64,000 bases of DNA, taken from Chrysomallon squamiferum (Eukaryota; Mollusca; Gastropoda; Neomphalida; Peltospiridae). Of the stretch, positions 1 through 12,670 are shown piece after piece (within the stretch, counting starts at the first letter, position 1; each line of letters begins with the position of its first letter). The notes beneath the pieces are model-generated. The model saw only the letters and a list, made by a program, of their open reading frames with translations, was not told the DNA's origin and did not search any database. The position numbers and the translations under genes are program-made. Where the stretch lies: the NCBI GenBank assembly GCA_012295275.1, contig CM022673.1, forward strand, positions 16,291,310-16,355,309, given 5' to 3'.

Positions 1-667
1 TTTTCATGCTTCTTTCTTTTCTTTTTTCTATTTTATTTTCTTTCTTTTATTTTCTTACTTTCTGATAAATAAAATAGTACCATAACAAGCAAATCTGAAC
101 AGTTCTAAAACTATGCTAAAAATAACAAACGTGTTGTTCAAATTAACAATCTCTCTGTTACAGAATTCTGTAAATATATCATATATATCTAATATTAATT
201 TTTCAAAAATATCACAAGCTATTTTTGTATAAAAAATCTGCTAATGGCTGAAAAATTCATATTAAAAATATATATGTATAGATTTACCACTTGACATTTA
301 GTCTTAAACAGAATTATAAGTTCCATATATAGATATATATATACACACACATTTCATCTGTTTGCTCATCGAAAATGCAATAACAAAAAAAGCCTGAGAT
401 ATTTTTATCTCTGTCTTGACAAAAAAGGAAAAGAAATTATGTTCATACGTCTGAATTAAATAAGATTAAAGATGTCTATCTTGGTCACAGATGTGTAATT
501 AAGGATAAAAAGAAAGATTCAAGACTTGCTTTCTTTAGTTTTCTTTCTTTCTTTTTTTTTCAGTTAATTTTTATACTTTTTTTATTATATTTATTTATTT
601 ATTTATTTATTTATTTATTATATTTACTTGTTTGTTTTGTTTATTTATTTATCATCATCATCATTAT
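1..667. other. AT-rich noncoding DNA
   Basis: No gene seen. Holds CT-rich ends, a short TA/CA run near 320-350 and a TTTA array at about 588-655. Confidence 0.7.
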
Positions 668-1490
668 CAGTCACTGAAGGTTAATGCAGACAAGACCAAA
701 GTGATGATTTTCACTTCTAAACATAACTCAAAGGAAGATGACAACATATGAGTTACCTTTGGTCATGCTACCATATCTTTCAGTACATGTGTGAGAAATC
801 TTGGTGCTATGTTTGATTCTACAGTGGACTTGTGATGTCATGACTGGACAACTGCAATGGACTACTAACATTTTGTCTAATACCTTGCTCAACAAACTGC
901 AACAGGTGCAAACACAGCAGCATGCATTGTTATCTGGACATCACATCACAGTCACATATCACCAGAACTGAAGGAGCTCCACTGCTTGCCTGTCCCCTGG
1001 AGGATAGAGTTCAAACTCCTGGTCCACATACTTTGAAATATCGTGTATAGGCCAAGTGAGAATCAATGATCACAGAATTCATTAAGATTAGTAACATCAA
1101 ATATAAGAACAACTACATATGGCCAGAGATGTTTCATTTATGCTGCACTGACTGAGTGGAACTCACTTCCAAGTAACATCAAGGTGGCTGAAACATCAGC
1201 TACATTCAAAACACTATTAAATATCCATTTCTTTCAAATCCACTTTGTTAATATATAGTTATGTTGTATTTTTCCAATTTTAAAATAAAAAGCTAGTCTA
1301 TTAATTATCTTATACAATTTTTAAATGTGTCATTTATTTTTACCACTATATTAACAAGTTCACCATTATGTATACATTTATTTTAATATGTTTATGTCCA
1401 TTTTATATTTCAGTTTATTAGTTTACACTGTAAAGCACTTTCAAATTTAGTTAGTATGGAAAAGGTGCTGTATAAACATCAAAAATAATA
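668..1490 (+). mobile_element. L2/CR1-type LINE relic, 3' end of ORF2
   Basis: Broken reading frames give in order: SLKVNADKTKVMIFTS (671-), VRNLGAMFDSTVDL (about 790-), a stretch like LKELHCLPVPWRIEFKLLVH (about 968-), and TYGQRCFIYAALTEWNSLPS (about 1117-) followed by a TFKTLLNIHFF ending. This is the standard C-terminal order of L2/CR1-like reverse transcriptase proteins (LK.N..KT, LGv.fD, LHWLPV..RI.FK, WNSLP, FK..LK.hlF). The 3' end has the TGTAAAGCAC and GGTGCTGTATAAA marks of L2-like tails and runs into an ATT microsatellite. It is 5' truncated, with several stops and frameshifts, so it is inactive. Confidence 0.85.
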
Positions 1491-1497
1491 GTAATTA

Positions 1498-1606
1498 ATA
1501 TCATTATTGGTATTACTACTATTATTATTATTATTATTATCATTGTCATCATCATCATTATTATCAGTCATTATCATTATTATTGTTACTATTATTATTT
1601 TTGTTA
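1498..1606. repeat. ATT/ATC microsatellite, LINE tail
   Basis: Trinucleotide array directly after the LINE 3' end, as expected for L2-like elements, which end in short tandem repeats. Confidence 0.8.
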
Positions 1607-2399
1607 TTATCAAAGAACAATTGTATAAAGTTAGTAGAAATGTACAAAACTAAAACAATTTTATAAAATGAACAATAATAAATACAAAGGTTTAGATGAA
1701 CTGTTTACAATCAATTAAATTACAAAGATAAATTGTTTAAATCAAGACAGATTTGTGTAAGAATTGTGTAAGAATTGTTTTCATCTTGAACATTTGAAAC
1801 ATTTTTAAAATCTAGGCAGAAGCGAATGATATTAAAAGAATAGTCCAAAAACCAGACACAAATATCCAATATGAAAAGTACTATAAAACTGAGAAATTGT
1901 TGGAACTAGAATATGTATTGCACTAGAAATCATGACAACTGAAAATAGACAATTGTATAATACTATAAGAATTATGACATTTCTTCATTTTTATTTATTT
2001 TTTAACCCTAAATGGATTTTATCAAATTAGACAATTATATTGAACTAGAAAGACTGTAAAAAACTTGACAACTGTATAAAATTGGCTAACGTCTTGCAGC
2101 TGTACAAAATTAGACAGTTGTAAGACATTGAAAGGACTGAAAAAATGAGATAATTATTAGACACAAGAATATTTATATAAATTTATAAAACAATTACATA
2201 AAACTATACACTTTCTGTCCTTTATGATCAAATCTTTCTTCATCTCTCTCTAAAGAAATAAATACTTCTTTAAAGCGACCACTTTAATAATATTTTCATC
2301 ACAAAACAATGTAAAAAAAAAAACCAGCAAATATTTATACATAAAAATAAAAAACATTATTCATTTTTCATGAGTTCATTCTAGTTCTTATGATATCTT
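1607..2399. other. AT-rich noncoding DNA with a decayed tandem repeat
   Basis: No gene seen. From about 1840 to 2200, phrases such as 'gacaattgtataaaactagaa' recur irregularly, as in a decayed minisatellite. Confidence 0.5.
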
Positions 2400-2640
2400 A
2401 TACAAGATGGTTCATAATTAACGGCTCTTTGCTAAAATCAATGATGACAAATTTCGTACTGCACCTTTCTCGGTCGGAACGTGGCAGAAGCAGAGAGCAG
2501 TAAGTTGTACAGCAAATTAACTCATGTATTATGTATGTCTGCTCGTCGCAGACAGACACCAGCTTGTGTCAAATTTTTACTTACTTGATAATTGTTTCGT
2601 CAACACATGAAAGTTGTGACGGTAAGAATTTTTCGTGGAC
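2400..2640. promoter_or_regulatory. CpG-bearing non-repetitive island
   Basis: Balanced composition with CpGs (GGTCGGAACGTGG near 2472; GCTCGTCGCAG near 2540). Two donor-like sites on the + strand: AGCA|GTAAGT near 2500 and GACG|GTAAGA near 2620. It could be an unassigned leader exon. The open frames are short and not recognised. Confidence 0.2.
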
Positions 2641-4574
2641 TGCGTTTGTTTTTATAGTATATAGAGTTTGTTTATTTATTTTTATTTTTATTTGTTTGTT
2701 TGTTTGTTTGTTTATTTATTAACTTTTATTTTAAATATTAATTAAAATTTTATACAATTTAGTCAAATGTTTTTACTGAAAGTATTTATTTTCAATTTTA
2801 AAATTTGTTGAATTTTTATTCATTGAATTTGTGATTCTAATTGTTATACTTTATACGACTATAAAATAAACATTTCAAAGTAAAAATAAGTAAATAAACT
2901 AATTTTAGTGTTGCTATTTAATTAAGATTATTTTAAACATTAATATATACTATATATATATATATGAAAATTTGATCATTGGAAATAAAAAGCAGCAAAG
3001 CAGTAGTAGAAAGTAAAACCAAAAGTTTTTTAATTTTAGAATTAAACATTTTTTTCTGCTTGATTTTTTTTTGGTATATTAATGTTGTGATTATAAATCA
3101 CATTGTATGTGTTTGTGTGTGTGTGTATGTGTGTGTGAATGCCCCAAAATCTAATTTAAATTTTCTTAGAAATTCTGGGTTTTTTTACTGATGGAAAGGA
3201 TTATTGTTATTACTCTTATTGTTGTTGTGTTGTTACAGTTATACTGAATTTATGTTTTATTTCATTTATGTAAATACATAAGTACTCACATGCCTAGTAA
3301 TGTTTGACATTTTTAAGTATGAAATCAACTAAGTAATTATAAGTGTTCTCAGTTATACTGCCAAAGTAATGATAATCATAATTACTTTTAAATTTTCAAC
3401 CATGAATGTGTTAAGAAAGAACATAAAGAGTAAACTAAAAAATCAAATAGTTGAAACATTTTCCTCAATTTCTACTATTTATAAATAAAACAATCAAACA
3501 AAGATAAAGTTTACATTGTTATTGTTTAAATGTCATTTGGTATACTTCAGCTTTCAGTAAATTCTATTTAATCCCCAAAATGGCCTCTGGGAAAAGTTTA
3601 AACCATGTTTGCTGTTCTGATTGGTCGGCCATTTTGTTTTTACTTTACTAAGCTAGAGCTCATGGTATTGTATTTAATGGAAATGATCAAATGTTATTAT
3701 TTTAAAATATATATATATATATTTATTAGTTTTTCGGAGTTTAATGTACACTGTTATGTTGAAACAAAAAAATAGATCAGGTAATGATATCTTGACACAT
3801 TCAAGTTAACATGGACTTTTAAACCCCTGATATTTTAGCTCTGTAGTGCTTATTATATAATCAAAAATAAAAATTTGCACATGGCAATGTTTGAAAGTTT
3901 GCATCCCCTTTTTCTTTCTGCCTTTTTTTATTTCTTTTTATACCTTCTTACTCTCCATTAATGTCTATATATAGTTTTCATCTTTATCTCTTTGTTATTA
4001 TCTTCTTTATTCTTGCCTCTTTCTTTCTCTTTATCTTCATCTTTCTATCCCTCTTTTCTCTTCCTATCTCTTGTTTTCAGACTATCTCTTCCTGTCTCGT
4101 CACCTCTTCTTTCTCTCTTTCTTTCTCTCTCACTGTATGTATGTATTTGTTCATATATGTGTGTCTGTCTATAATTGCAGACATATATACACTCACATTG
4201 CACCACAACCTTTTCATTATGGCAGTAAACAGTGTGTAACAATGGTTTGATTAGAAATGCATGTTGGCAAACTCGATATTTTGGCAGTGGGACAAGAATG
4301 ACAATTCACGTAAACCGTTTTCTCTCTCGTATTTCTGAAAAACACATTCCACCTCTTCTTATTCATAAAGTACAAAGTGTCAGTGACCCACTTGTTTGGT
4401 TCTTCCTTTCATTAAACATTTTGGTGGAGAATGGTGTCTTTTAATTCATAAATGACCCCCCCTTTTTTTTTTGAAGAAAAAAAAAGAAATAAAAAGTTAA
4501 TAATTGTTATTTATTTGTAGCATAGTATACAAATTTAATATAAAACCTACCATTTACTTTGCTATATGTGAATT

Positions 4575-4608
<34 letters not shown>

Positions 4609-5300
4609 TCTGTTGATGTTGAAAATAACATATGAATGAGTTCAAAAACCTCTAAAGAGAAAAACTTAAAAATATATTTTATGGAAAGTTATTAAGTCCA
4701 ACATTTCAGTTTATTTAAAAAAAAAAAAGTTTAATTTATTTATTTTATTAGTACAAGTAATGATATGAGCAGTTGTAGAAGCAGCAGCAGTACACACACA
4801 CACACATACACACACATATACACATACATACACAGACAAGCACTCATATCTCTATTATTATTCTCTCATTTATTCAACAAGAATATTTCTCTGTTAGATG
4901 TGTTTACCTTTAAGAACTAATAAGAAATCAATGTCATCCATATTTAAACAGTCTGTTGAAATCTTAGAACACAGAAATCTTTAACATCAAAACTCAAGTG
5001 GGAGATGAATTTCTGTCATCTCACAACTCATATTAAAACTCATTTTTGTGTTTACTTTTTCATCTTTTGAGTGAAGAATATGGAATATTTGGATTAAAGG
5101 AAAATTTTGATGTTTAAGATTATTATCTTTTTTCAGGTGAGTCTTCTTTGAGCAAGCAATATTTTATATATGACTGGTTTAATTTGAGCATGACTCATGT
5201 GATGTGAGTAAGGAATATTTTATATATTTCTGTCTTAATGTGAATATGACCATTGTTGTGAGCAAGCAGTATTTTATATGAAAATGTCCACTGTTAGGTG
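2641..5300. other. AT-rich noncoding DNA
   Basis: No gene recognised. Holds GTTT/ATTT runs (2670-2720), a TG run (3107-3140), a CT-rich tract (3905-4135), an AT array (4576-4606), a CA run (4793-4835) and a decayed repeat around 'gagcaagcaatattttatat' (5140-5290). Confidence 0.6.
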
Positions 5301-5304
5301 CCAA

Positions 5305-5388
5305 GGACAAAACTGTAGTCCAGTGGTCAGAATTCTCAGTTGAAACACAACAGGATAAAGGATCAAGTATCCTCACTGTGCCTTTTAC
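5305..5388 (+). mobile_element. tRNA-like relic (tRNA pseudogene or SINE head)
   Basis: TAGTCCAGTGGTCAGAATT resembles the D-arm/A box of a tRNA-Glu (TCTAGTGGTTAGGATT). About 40 bases on, AAGGATCAAGTATCCT resembles a T arm/B box with a short stem and 7-base loop. Acceptor pairing is poor, so it is not a working tRNA. A decayed tRNA-derived SINE head is the likeliest reading. Confidence 0.4.
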
Positions 5389-5559
5389 TTTATTTTCTCT
5401 TTCAACCAGTCCACAGAAAGACTTTCTACTTTGGAAACATTTATCAATATCAGTCTTAATTTGTTTCTTCTTTATTTTTTTCTCATCAGTACATCTTTCT
5501 GCTTAATAATCAGTCAGTCTGTCTGTCCATCTGTCTGTCTGTCAGTCTCTTAACTGATT

Positions 5560-5588
5560 TCCTGTCTCGGTCAATCACCGAGACAGGA
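5560..5588. other. Perfect short hairpin
   Basis: TCCTGTCTCGGT, 5-base loop CAATC, then its exact reverse complement: 12 bp stem, GC-rich and with two CpGs in an AT-rich region. Function unknown. Confidence 0.8.
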
Positions 5589-5884
5589 TTACCACTTAGC
5601 AGCCACTGATCCCAGGAAGAGCGGTTATAACACGCAAAACATTTTCTTTTTTCCTGGCCAGATAACCACACTGTATAAACACGTTTCTTACAAACAGTGT
5701 TTTGTCTTGAGGCAATATGAAATCAAATCTTAGTGATAATGTAAACACTCTGAGGCAATATCTCAGAGTATTTAGCTGTTATTATTTTTCACACGTAGAC
5801 CAAAGCTTGGAATCTCTGCAGTGTATCAGTTTTAAGTGTGAGATATTTGTGTTTTGTGGCCTGTTACAGCCAAAAAGTTACTGA

Positions 5885-6360
5885 AAATTGTTTAGAGTGA
5901 TAGTCACTATATATTTAAGAGTAGCAGACACTATACACTTAGAATAACAGTAATTAAACATTTAATGTAACAGTCTGAATTTATTTAGAGTAACAGTCAC
6001 TGTTCATTTAGAGTAACAGTCACTATACACTTACAGTAATAATCATTAAATATTTAATGTAATAGTCCCTCTTTATTTACAGTAATAGTAACTGTACATT
6101 TAAACTAATAGTCACTAACTAGAGTAATAGTCACTTTACATTTTAAGTAATAGTAACAACATATTTAGAATAACAGTAACTATTAGGATAACAGTTACCA
6201 TATATGGAAAACAACAGTCACTGATATGGTTTAATTTAGAGTAAGAGACACCATGTATTTGAAGTAATAATCAGTTTGTATTTAGAGGAAATAGTCATTA
6301 TGCATTCAGACTGAAAACCATTATACATTTAAGTAATAGTCTCTTAACATTTTACATAAA
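5885..6360. repeat. Decayed minisatellite, about 25-40 bp unit
   Basis: Many variants of TTTAGAGTAACAGTCACT followed by ATACAT-like sequence. Copies are diverged and irregular in length. Confidence 0.8.
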
Positions 6361-6469
6361 GTTTCTTCATTATCAATATACTTTTGAAGGTATTGAGCCA
6401 GTTTTGTTTTAAATTTTTAGTTTGTGTCTTCAGCTTCTATATCTTGTGTATCTTCAGTAGCAGTAGTAT

Positions 6470-6470
6470 A

Positions 6471-6519
<49 letters not shown>
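6470..6519. repeat. AT microsatellite
   Basis: Uninterrupted TA dinucleotides. It creates overlapping Tyr/Ile open frames that are not genes. Confidence 0.95.
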
Positions 6520-6522
<3 letters not shown>

Positions 6523-6779
6523 ATATCTGTGGGGAGTGGGAAAGAAAAACCTGTAACTTCTTGTTTAATTAGCTGTAGTATCTATACTTTATCTAGTGAA
6601 CTGAATTATACAGTTGTTTCATCTGTGATATAATGCTTACAATATGACAGAATAACTGCCTGGAAATGTTCCAAAAACTTCACTTTGCTTTACCACCTGT
6701 TAAAGTTCATTGTGAGTTATCACTGAGAAAGAGACCTGTATCATTTAGAGTTTATGTACTCGATCTTCGAAATAGCTAA

Positions 6780-7000
6780 TATTTAAATATGTCTATCAAA
6801 AACCCTGTATTCCTCAACCAAGTTTAAGAACTTAATGTTATATGAATGCTTCAAAGCCGTCAAACGACAGATTAAGTGTTTTTTGTGTTAATGGTTCAAA
6901 CTCCCTGAAAGCTACGTTATGTATCTTTTGTTTGAATTGTTCAAATTTCTCAGAATCTCAAATTAAGTATCTTTTGTGTGAATAGTTCATTTTTGGTTAT
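6780..7000. repeat. Decayed minisatellite, about 55-60 bp unit
   Basis: Roughly three copies of a unit containing 'attaagtgtcttttgtgtga', then 'atggttcaaa' and 'tctcaga'. The B-box-like GGTTCAAACTCC near 6893 belongs to this repeat. Confidence 0.55.
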
Positions 7001-7081
7001 CTGTGCTTCTGACATAGATACAATATTTTGACTTGTGGATGTTGTCTGTGATAAAATTACTCTTAAATGATTTAAACAAAG

Positions 7082-7091
7082 TCTCGCGAGA
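7082..7091. promoter_or_regulatory. TCTCGCGAGA palindrome
   Basis: Exact copy of the palindromic motif known at animal promoters and bound by BANP. It carries two CpGs in CpG-poor DNA. No gene start is recognised beside it, so function is uncertain. Confidence 0.25.
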
Positions 7092-7654
7092 TGTAAATGT
7101 AGACACGATATGGTTTGATATTCAGTGTCCAAAGGGAATTTGTCAGAAGATTAGCTAACAAATTTATGTGTTCTCTTTTGTACATTTCTTTATTTCTGCA
7201 ATAAAAATAAAGATAGTGGATATATTAGCTAATAAAATGGAAATGATTCTGTCTTTAATGCACATAATGGAAACCAAAATAATCATAATAATAATAATAA
7301 TAAAGATATAGCAAATGTGTTTTAAACTTAGGTATCACTTTATTTATGAAATGGTAATTTATTTTTCATTGTAAATAAGTGAGCTTTATGTTTACATATT
7401 TCATTGTGTAGGCAAAAAAAAATAGATACATAAAGAAAGAAATAAAGCAAATGGAATGTTCTTTATCAGTACAATTTCCATTTACTTGATGACTGAGAAA
7501 GATGGAAGCCAGTTGACAGATAGCCAGACAGACAGACAGACAAAGTTACACAGAGACAGAGAGATTGATAGATCGCAAAGGAGAAAGATGGACTGGCGAA
7601 GAACGCAATAAATAATAGTTTTTATTATTACTTGTATTTTCCAACAGAAAATGT

Positions 7655-7819
7655 AGTAGTAGTAAAGGTGTTATTAACAACAGTAGTAGTAGTAGTGGTA
7701 GTAGTAGTACTAGTAGTGATAGTAGTGGTAGTAAATGTGTTATTAACAACAGTAGTAGTAGTAGTGGTAGTTGAAGTAGTAGTAGTGATAGTAGTAGTAG
7801 TAAAGGTGTTATTAACAAC

Positions 7820-7850
<31 letters not shown>

Positions 7851-7852
7851 CA
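7655..7852. repeat. GTA-rich minisatellite, about 70 bp unit, three copies
   Basis: Each copy starts with GTGTTATTAACAACAGTAGT and continues with GTA/GTG triplets. It gives valine-rich, threonine-rich and leucine-rich open frames in several phases, none of which is a gene. Confidence 0.9.
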
Positions 7853-9816
7853 TGCTGCATTCAGAACATTGTTCATGCATGTCTTTCATAGTCAAAACAG
7901 TGACTTTCAGAGAATTCTTCCTAAGTTAGGTTCCAAGTCAAATAACAATCTTTTGACATCATGTTGTAACTATTATTATTTCTTAACCCTGGAGAGTATA
8001 ATATCAAGATATATAACTCTAACTGAGGTTATATTTTAATTAAAAGAAAGAAGGCCAAACTGTAAGATGTGCTGCCATCTTTATTTACTTACCTCCCCTG
8101 GTTTATGTGATACTGTTGTGTGGTGTATTAAGAAAAATATAACTGAACTGATATAAATTTATTGATTCATATTTCCTTGATGTTAGGTATCAGTTGTTTT
8201 TCTATGGGAATTAGTTTTTAATTTCCTGGTTTGCAAGCATGTTGAATTTTTCTCATCTGACACTAACATGTGACACAGCAAGGTTAAGTAAACTACATCA
8301 TTTCATTGTAAGTACTTTGTCATTTACAATCTGCATATGTAAATATGTATGTTAAATATGTGTATATATTTTAATTGCAAACGTGCTCAGGTGTGTTAAT
8401 TAATAAAACAGCTGTTTATATATATATACACACACACACACACATGTATTTTTTTCATGTACAACTGTTTAATTTTAGAATCTAAACATATATATATATA
8501 TATATATATATATGTGTATGTGTATGTGTCTGTGTATGTGTATGTATGTATGTATAAATGTATGTATGAATGCATGTGTGTGTAGGTGTGTGTGTAAATA
8601 TGCTGTGTATATAAACCAACTGTCAGTTGTTCAGGTTAATTAACTTTGTGTTGCACACATCTCTGTTTGAATTTGTTACAAATCAAACCTTATTAGTCAT
8701 TCACAGTGCAGGTGTGTTAATTAAAGAGAAAGGTATGAGTCTCTTCAGTTCAGTTCACTGTCACCATTGAGCCACATATGTTTCTGTAATTACATACACA
8801 GAGGTACTTATTACACAGGTGGATCTGCATATCCAGGTAAACAAATGAATAAGTAAGTAGAGACAGGCAGACAAATGCATACTTATATACATGTGTGCAT
8901 ATATATAATGTTACATTCAAATAAATGAATAATTAAATTGTGCATGTCTAATTAAATATACAGGTATGTTTAGTTATTATAAAGATAAATTTACATGGTA
9001 ATATATGTAAATAAATTAACAAATGATACAGATATAGACACACAATTATATAATTATGTAGGTAAATGTAATTTGTGTTCCAGTGCATGTAAAAAAATTA
9101 TAAATAAATATAGACACAAAGATAGAAAAACAATGAGAAATGCATGCAGGAATGCTGTGTATGTTTAGAAACACATTTTCTGTTATACACATTTTCACTC
9201 TGTAAGAGATCGTGTTCATTCATGTAATGCACACACATATATATACATGTATGCATGTATGCACATGTGCACACATTAGCTGACACATATATACAGAGTT
9301 ACTGAGATAGAGAGAGAAGGAGACAGAAAAAGACAAAGATATACAGCACAGAAACAGAGAGACAAAGACAGATAAGAAAATTGAATTGTTGAGAGACAAA
9401 GAGACAAACACGTGTACAGACAGATAGACACAGACGGAAAGAAACTGTAAGACAGAGAAAGACTGTGAGACAGAGGAAGAGAGAGATGGAGAGAAAGAAA
9501 AAAGAAAGTAACCAAAAAAGAAAGAGATAAAAAGAGTCAAAGGAAGAAAAAGGGAGACCAGATGTAAAAAGAGAGATGGAGAGAAAAATAAGTGAAAGAG
9601 GTAGAGAAACAAAGATAAAGAGACAGAGAAACAGAGAACAAATTAATTAAACAGTATTTTATCAGATACACAAGACACAGACAAATGTTTATTTACACCT
9701 GTATGTTTTATATAAAAACATATCTAACACAATAAAAACATTATATCATGTTATATTCCTGTCACTGGTTTTCATTCACTGGGTTTGTTGCACCAGTGTG
9801 TTATAGACATACATAC
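7853..9816. other. Noncoding DNA with short arrays
   Basis: No gene recognised. Holds a CA/AT/TG stretch (8415-8600) and a purine-rich GA/AGAC tract (9300-9640) whose complement gives a false serine/leucine-rich frame. Confidence 0.6.
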
Positions 9817-9818
9817 AT

Positions 9819-9891
<73 letters not shown>

Positions 9892-9998
9892 GCCATACAC
9901 ACACACACACAGTCATACTATTCTTATTGTTGTTATTATTATTATTATTACTCCTATTGTTATTATTACTATTATTACACACACACACACACACACAC
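9819..9998. repeat. CA arrays with an ATT interruption
   Basis: CA runs at about 9820-9915 and 9976-9998 around an ATT/ACT array (9925-9975). Confidence 0.95.
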
Positions 9999-10099
9999 AT
10001 ACATCACTACTACCAGTTATTCTAACTCACAAGATTTACACTATGTATGTAACAACGTTCACACTACACAAGAGTCTTTCTACTAGTTACAGCTAACAC

Positions 10100-10459
10100 A
10101 AGCTACGTGTAGCCCCAGTGAGTGTGTTGTATGTGGGTGTTTAGCCAGTCAGCTGCAGTCACTGCTGCCGATGTGAACGGAGACCATATTATTCCTGTCA
10201 CCTGTTTTCACGCAGCCGGTCACAGCAGCAGTGCTCCAACATGCGGTAACAGCTACATCGTCCTCAGGAGTAGGTAGCAACTGTAGAAGTTGTGGTTGTA
10301 GAAGGTGTGGATTTCTTTAGCAGAGTCGTTAGGAGATTCCAGCGTTTAATAATTTAAACACTTTCTCTGATTTACTGTTCTCACAGGAGTTTTATTTACA
10401 TTGGGTTATTTTCTTCTTGTCTGCTTTTGTGGAGTTCTTCCGTTTAATTTTGTTAAAAG
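10100..10459 (+). promoter_or_regulatory. Putative promoter and noncoding first exon
   Basis: An island of balanced base composition with several CpGs in AT-rich, CpG-poor surroundings, directly after CA arrays. It ends at a perfect donor, AAAAG|GTAAGT. Its ATGs are followed quickly by stops (for example ATG CGG TAA near 10240), so it would be leader. I infer it is the 5' exon of the F-BAR gene because no other + strand gene is recognised before 22.7 kb. No TATA box or start site can be placed with confidence. Confidence 0.4.
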
Positions 10460-10619
10460 GTAAGTTTTTTTTCATCTATATAAATACATGTCATTTTGGA
10501 TGGATGAATGCAAGATTAAATATTTAATTATGGAAATGAAGAATTTGCTGGGGTGTTTTTTTTTTTTCTTCTAAAGACGAAAAAGTATATTATTTTGTTT
10601 CTGATGAAATTGTTTGTTT

Positions 10620-11560
10620 AGTAGATTTGGATTCAAGATTTTTATTTTTTTTTATTTAGGTAATTATGATTGTTTATTTATTTGATTTATCTATTTATTC
10701 ATTCATTTATTTAATTATATACATATTTATTAATTTATTTACCATTTTATTTGTTAAGTTAAGTATTTATTTATTTGTTTACTGGCTTATTATTTATTTA
10801 TTTATCTATTCATTTGTTTATTTAATTATAATACTTGTTATTTATTTACTTACCTATTTACTTTATTTTATTTATTTATTTATTTTATATTTCTTAAATT
10901 TATGATCTTTCTGATCATTTAACAGGTTTACATAGTAATTTAATTACAGTTCAATGATATATTTAGTATAAATACTAATAGCCTGGTCTGATTTCTTGTT
11001 ATAAATTTACTAATATCACTAATAATTTTTTAAATATATACATAGAGCAGATTTTCTTTGTCAGTATCTAAGGGATGAATCTAAAACAAAATAACATTTT
11101 TTCTTCATTTTTTAAAATATTTAATAATTATTATATATAATTATTATTATTATTTTTTTTTAACTTTAAACAGTCAATAATTTACAAATAAATAATCACA
11201 GGAATTTATTTTTTCAAAGTTAATCACATCTCAAAATAAATAAATAAATAAATAAAATTTAACAAAGAGAAATAGATGGATGAATGATCTGGATAATAAA
11301 TTTGTATTTAATGTCTTTTTTATGTTATTTTCTTTTTGTTATATATTGATTTTTGGTGAGTTTTTTATTTAATTTTATTTCATATTATTTTATTATTTTA
11401 TTTATCATTTTGAATTTTATTTTATTATTATGTTTTTTACACTTAATAACTTTTTATTTTATTTTATTTATTTATTTTTTTATCAATTTATTTTATTTTA
11501 TTTTATTTTATTTTATTTTATTTTATTTATTTATTTATAATATTTTTTCTTTTACATATT
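10620..11560. repeat. ATTT-type low-complexity DNA
   Basis: Largely TTTA/ATTTA variants, including a TTTTA run at about 11480-11530. Gives false Ile/Leu/Phe/Tyr frames. No gene seen. Confidence 0.85.
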
Positions 11561-11994
11561 AAATTTTTTAAATACTTATTTTATTCATAACATTTTCTTA
11601 AATTTGGAGAACAAATAGAACTGTTCTGTATATGATAATTAAAAAAAACCCTACATAAACAATTTTATTCATATTTTTCATAATTTAAGACTTAAAGTCA
11701 GTACATTTTTCAGATACTATAAAATAATACCATAATATGAAATTCTGATAAAATAAAATCACCAAAAGAAAGTGACATAAAACAGATTTGCTTTTTACAG
11801 TGTGAATCCCTTCTTTACAAACCAATAAAAAAATATAAATAAATAAATATTTAAATAAATAAATAAATATAAATAAATAAATAGAGATAGACAGATTGTA
11901 GTGTGTATCTAACTCAGTGTTTGTATGTAAATCTAGGTGAAGTGATATTTTAAAATAATTTATATGTACCAGTACACATATCTATGTGTATTTA

Positions 11995-12027
11995 CACACA
12001 CACACACACACACACCTACTACTACTA

Positions 12028-12061
<34 letters not shown>

Positions 12062-12088
12062 CTATACACACACACACATTTGTATGTG

Positions 12089-12154
<66 letters not shown>
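11995..12154. repeat. Compound CA, TA and GA array
   Basis: CA runs (11995-12080) interrupted by CTA triplets, then TATA, then about 24 GA repeats to 12154. Confidence 0.95.
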
Positions 12155-12155
<1 letters not shown>

Positions 12156-12429
12156 ACATATACAGTTTAAATATTTGTTTCTGTGTCTAAACTGACAAAA
12201 CTGTTACAGTTTCTAGATTATATTGTTTGTCTAGATTATATGTGGACCTGAGATATAATTAGTTTTACTGCTGCTTTGTTAACTGGGTTGAATTAATTAT
12301 CCTCTTTTTATAATTAGTAACACATAGTAACACAGTTCAGTAATTAAGTGCTTTGATCTCAGAATTAGCCGAGAAAGAATGAAGTTATTACTGGAAAACT
12401 GATAGATGAAAAAAAAACCGTTTTGGTTG

Positions 12430-12603
12430 TGTGTATGTGAATGTGTGTGTGTGTATCTGTGTCTGTGTGTGTGTTTGTGTATGTTATGTATGTGTGTCTC
12501 TGTGTGTGTGTGTAAAATATTTTTATTTAATTATTTTTGCTAATTTACTTATTATTTATTTATTTATTTACACATACATGTACACACAAACACACGCACA
12601 CAT

Positions 12604-12639
<36 letters not shown>

Positions 12640-12670
12640 TTATACAAACATATATATATACATCCACAGA
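12430..12670. repeat. TG then CA arrays
   Basis: TG-rich run 12430-12515, TTTA run near 12550-12570, CA run about 12580-12640. All long frames here are shadows. Confidence 0.9.

Noticed and set aside
6880-6905. GGTTCAAACTCC as a tRNA B box
   Set aside because: Part of a 55-60 bp minisatellite; no A box at tRNA spacing.
7632-8039. Open frame of 135 residues, valine-rich
   Set aside because: Translation of a GTA minisatellite; equally open in other frames and on the other strand.
9748-10096. His/Thr-rich frames over CA arrays (also at 12 kb, 37 kb, 42 kb, 62.8 kb)
   Set aside because: CA dinucleotide arrays are open in several frames; no coding composition at their ends.
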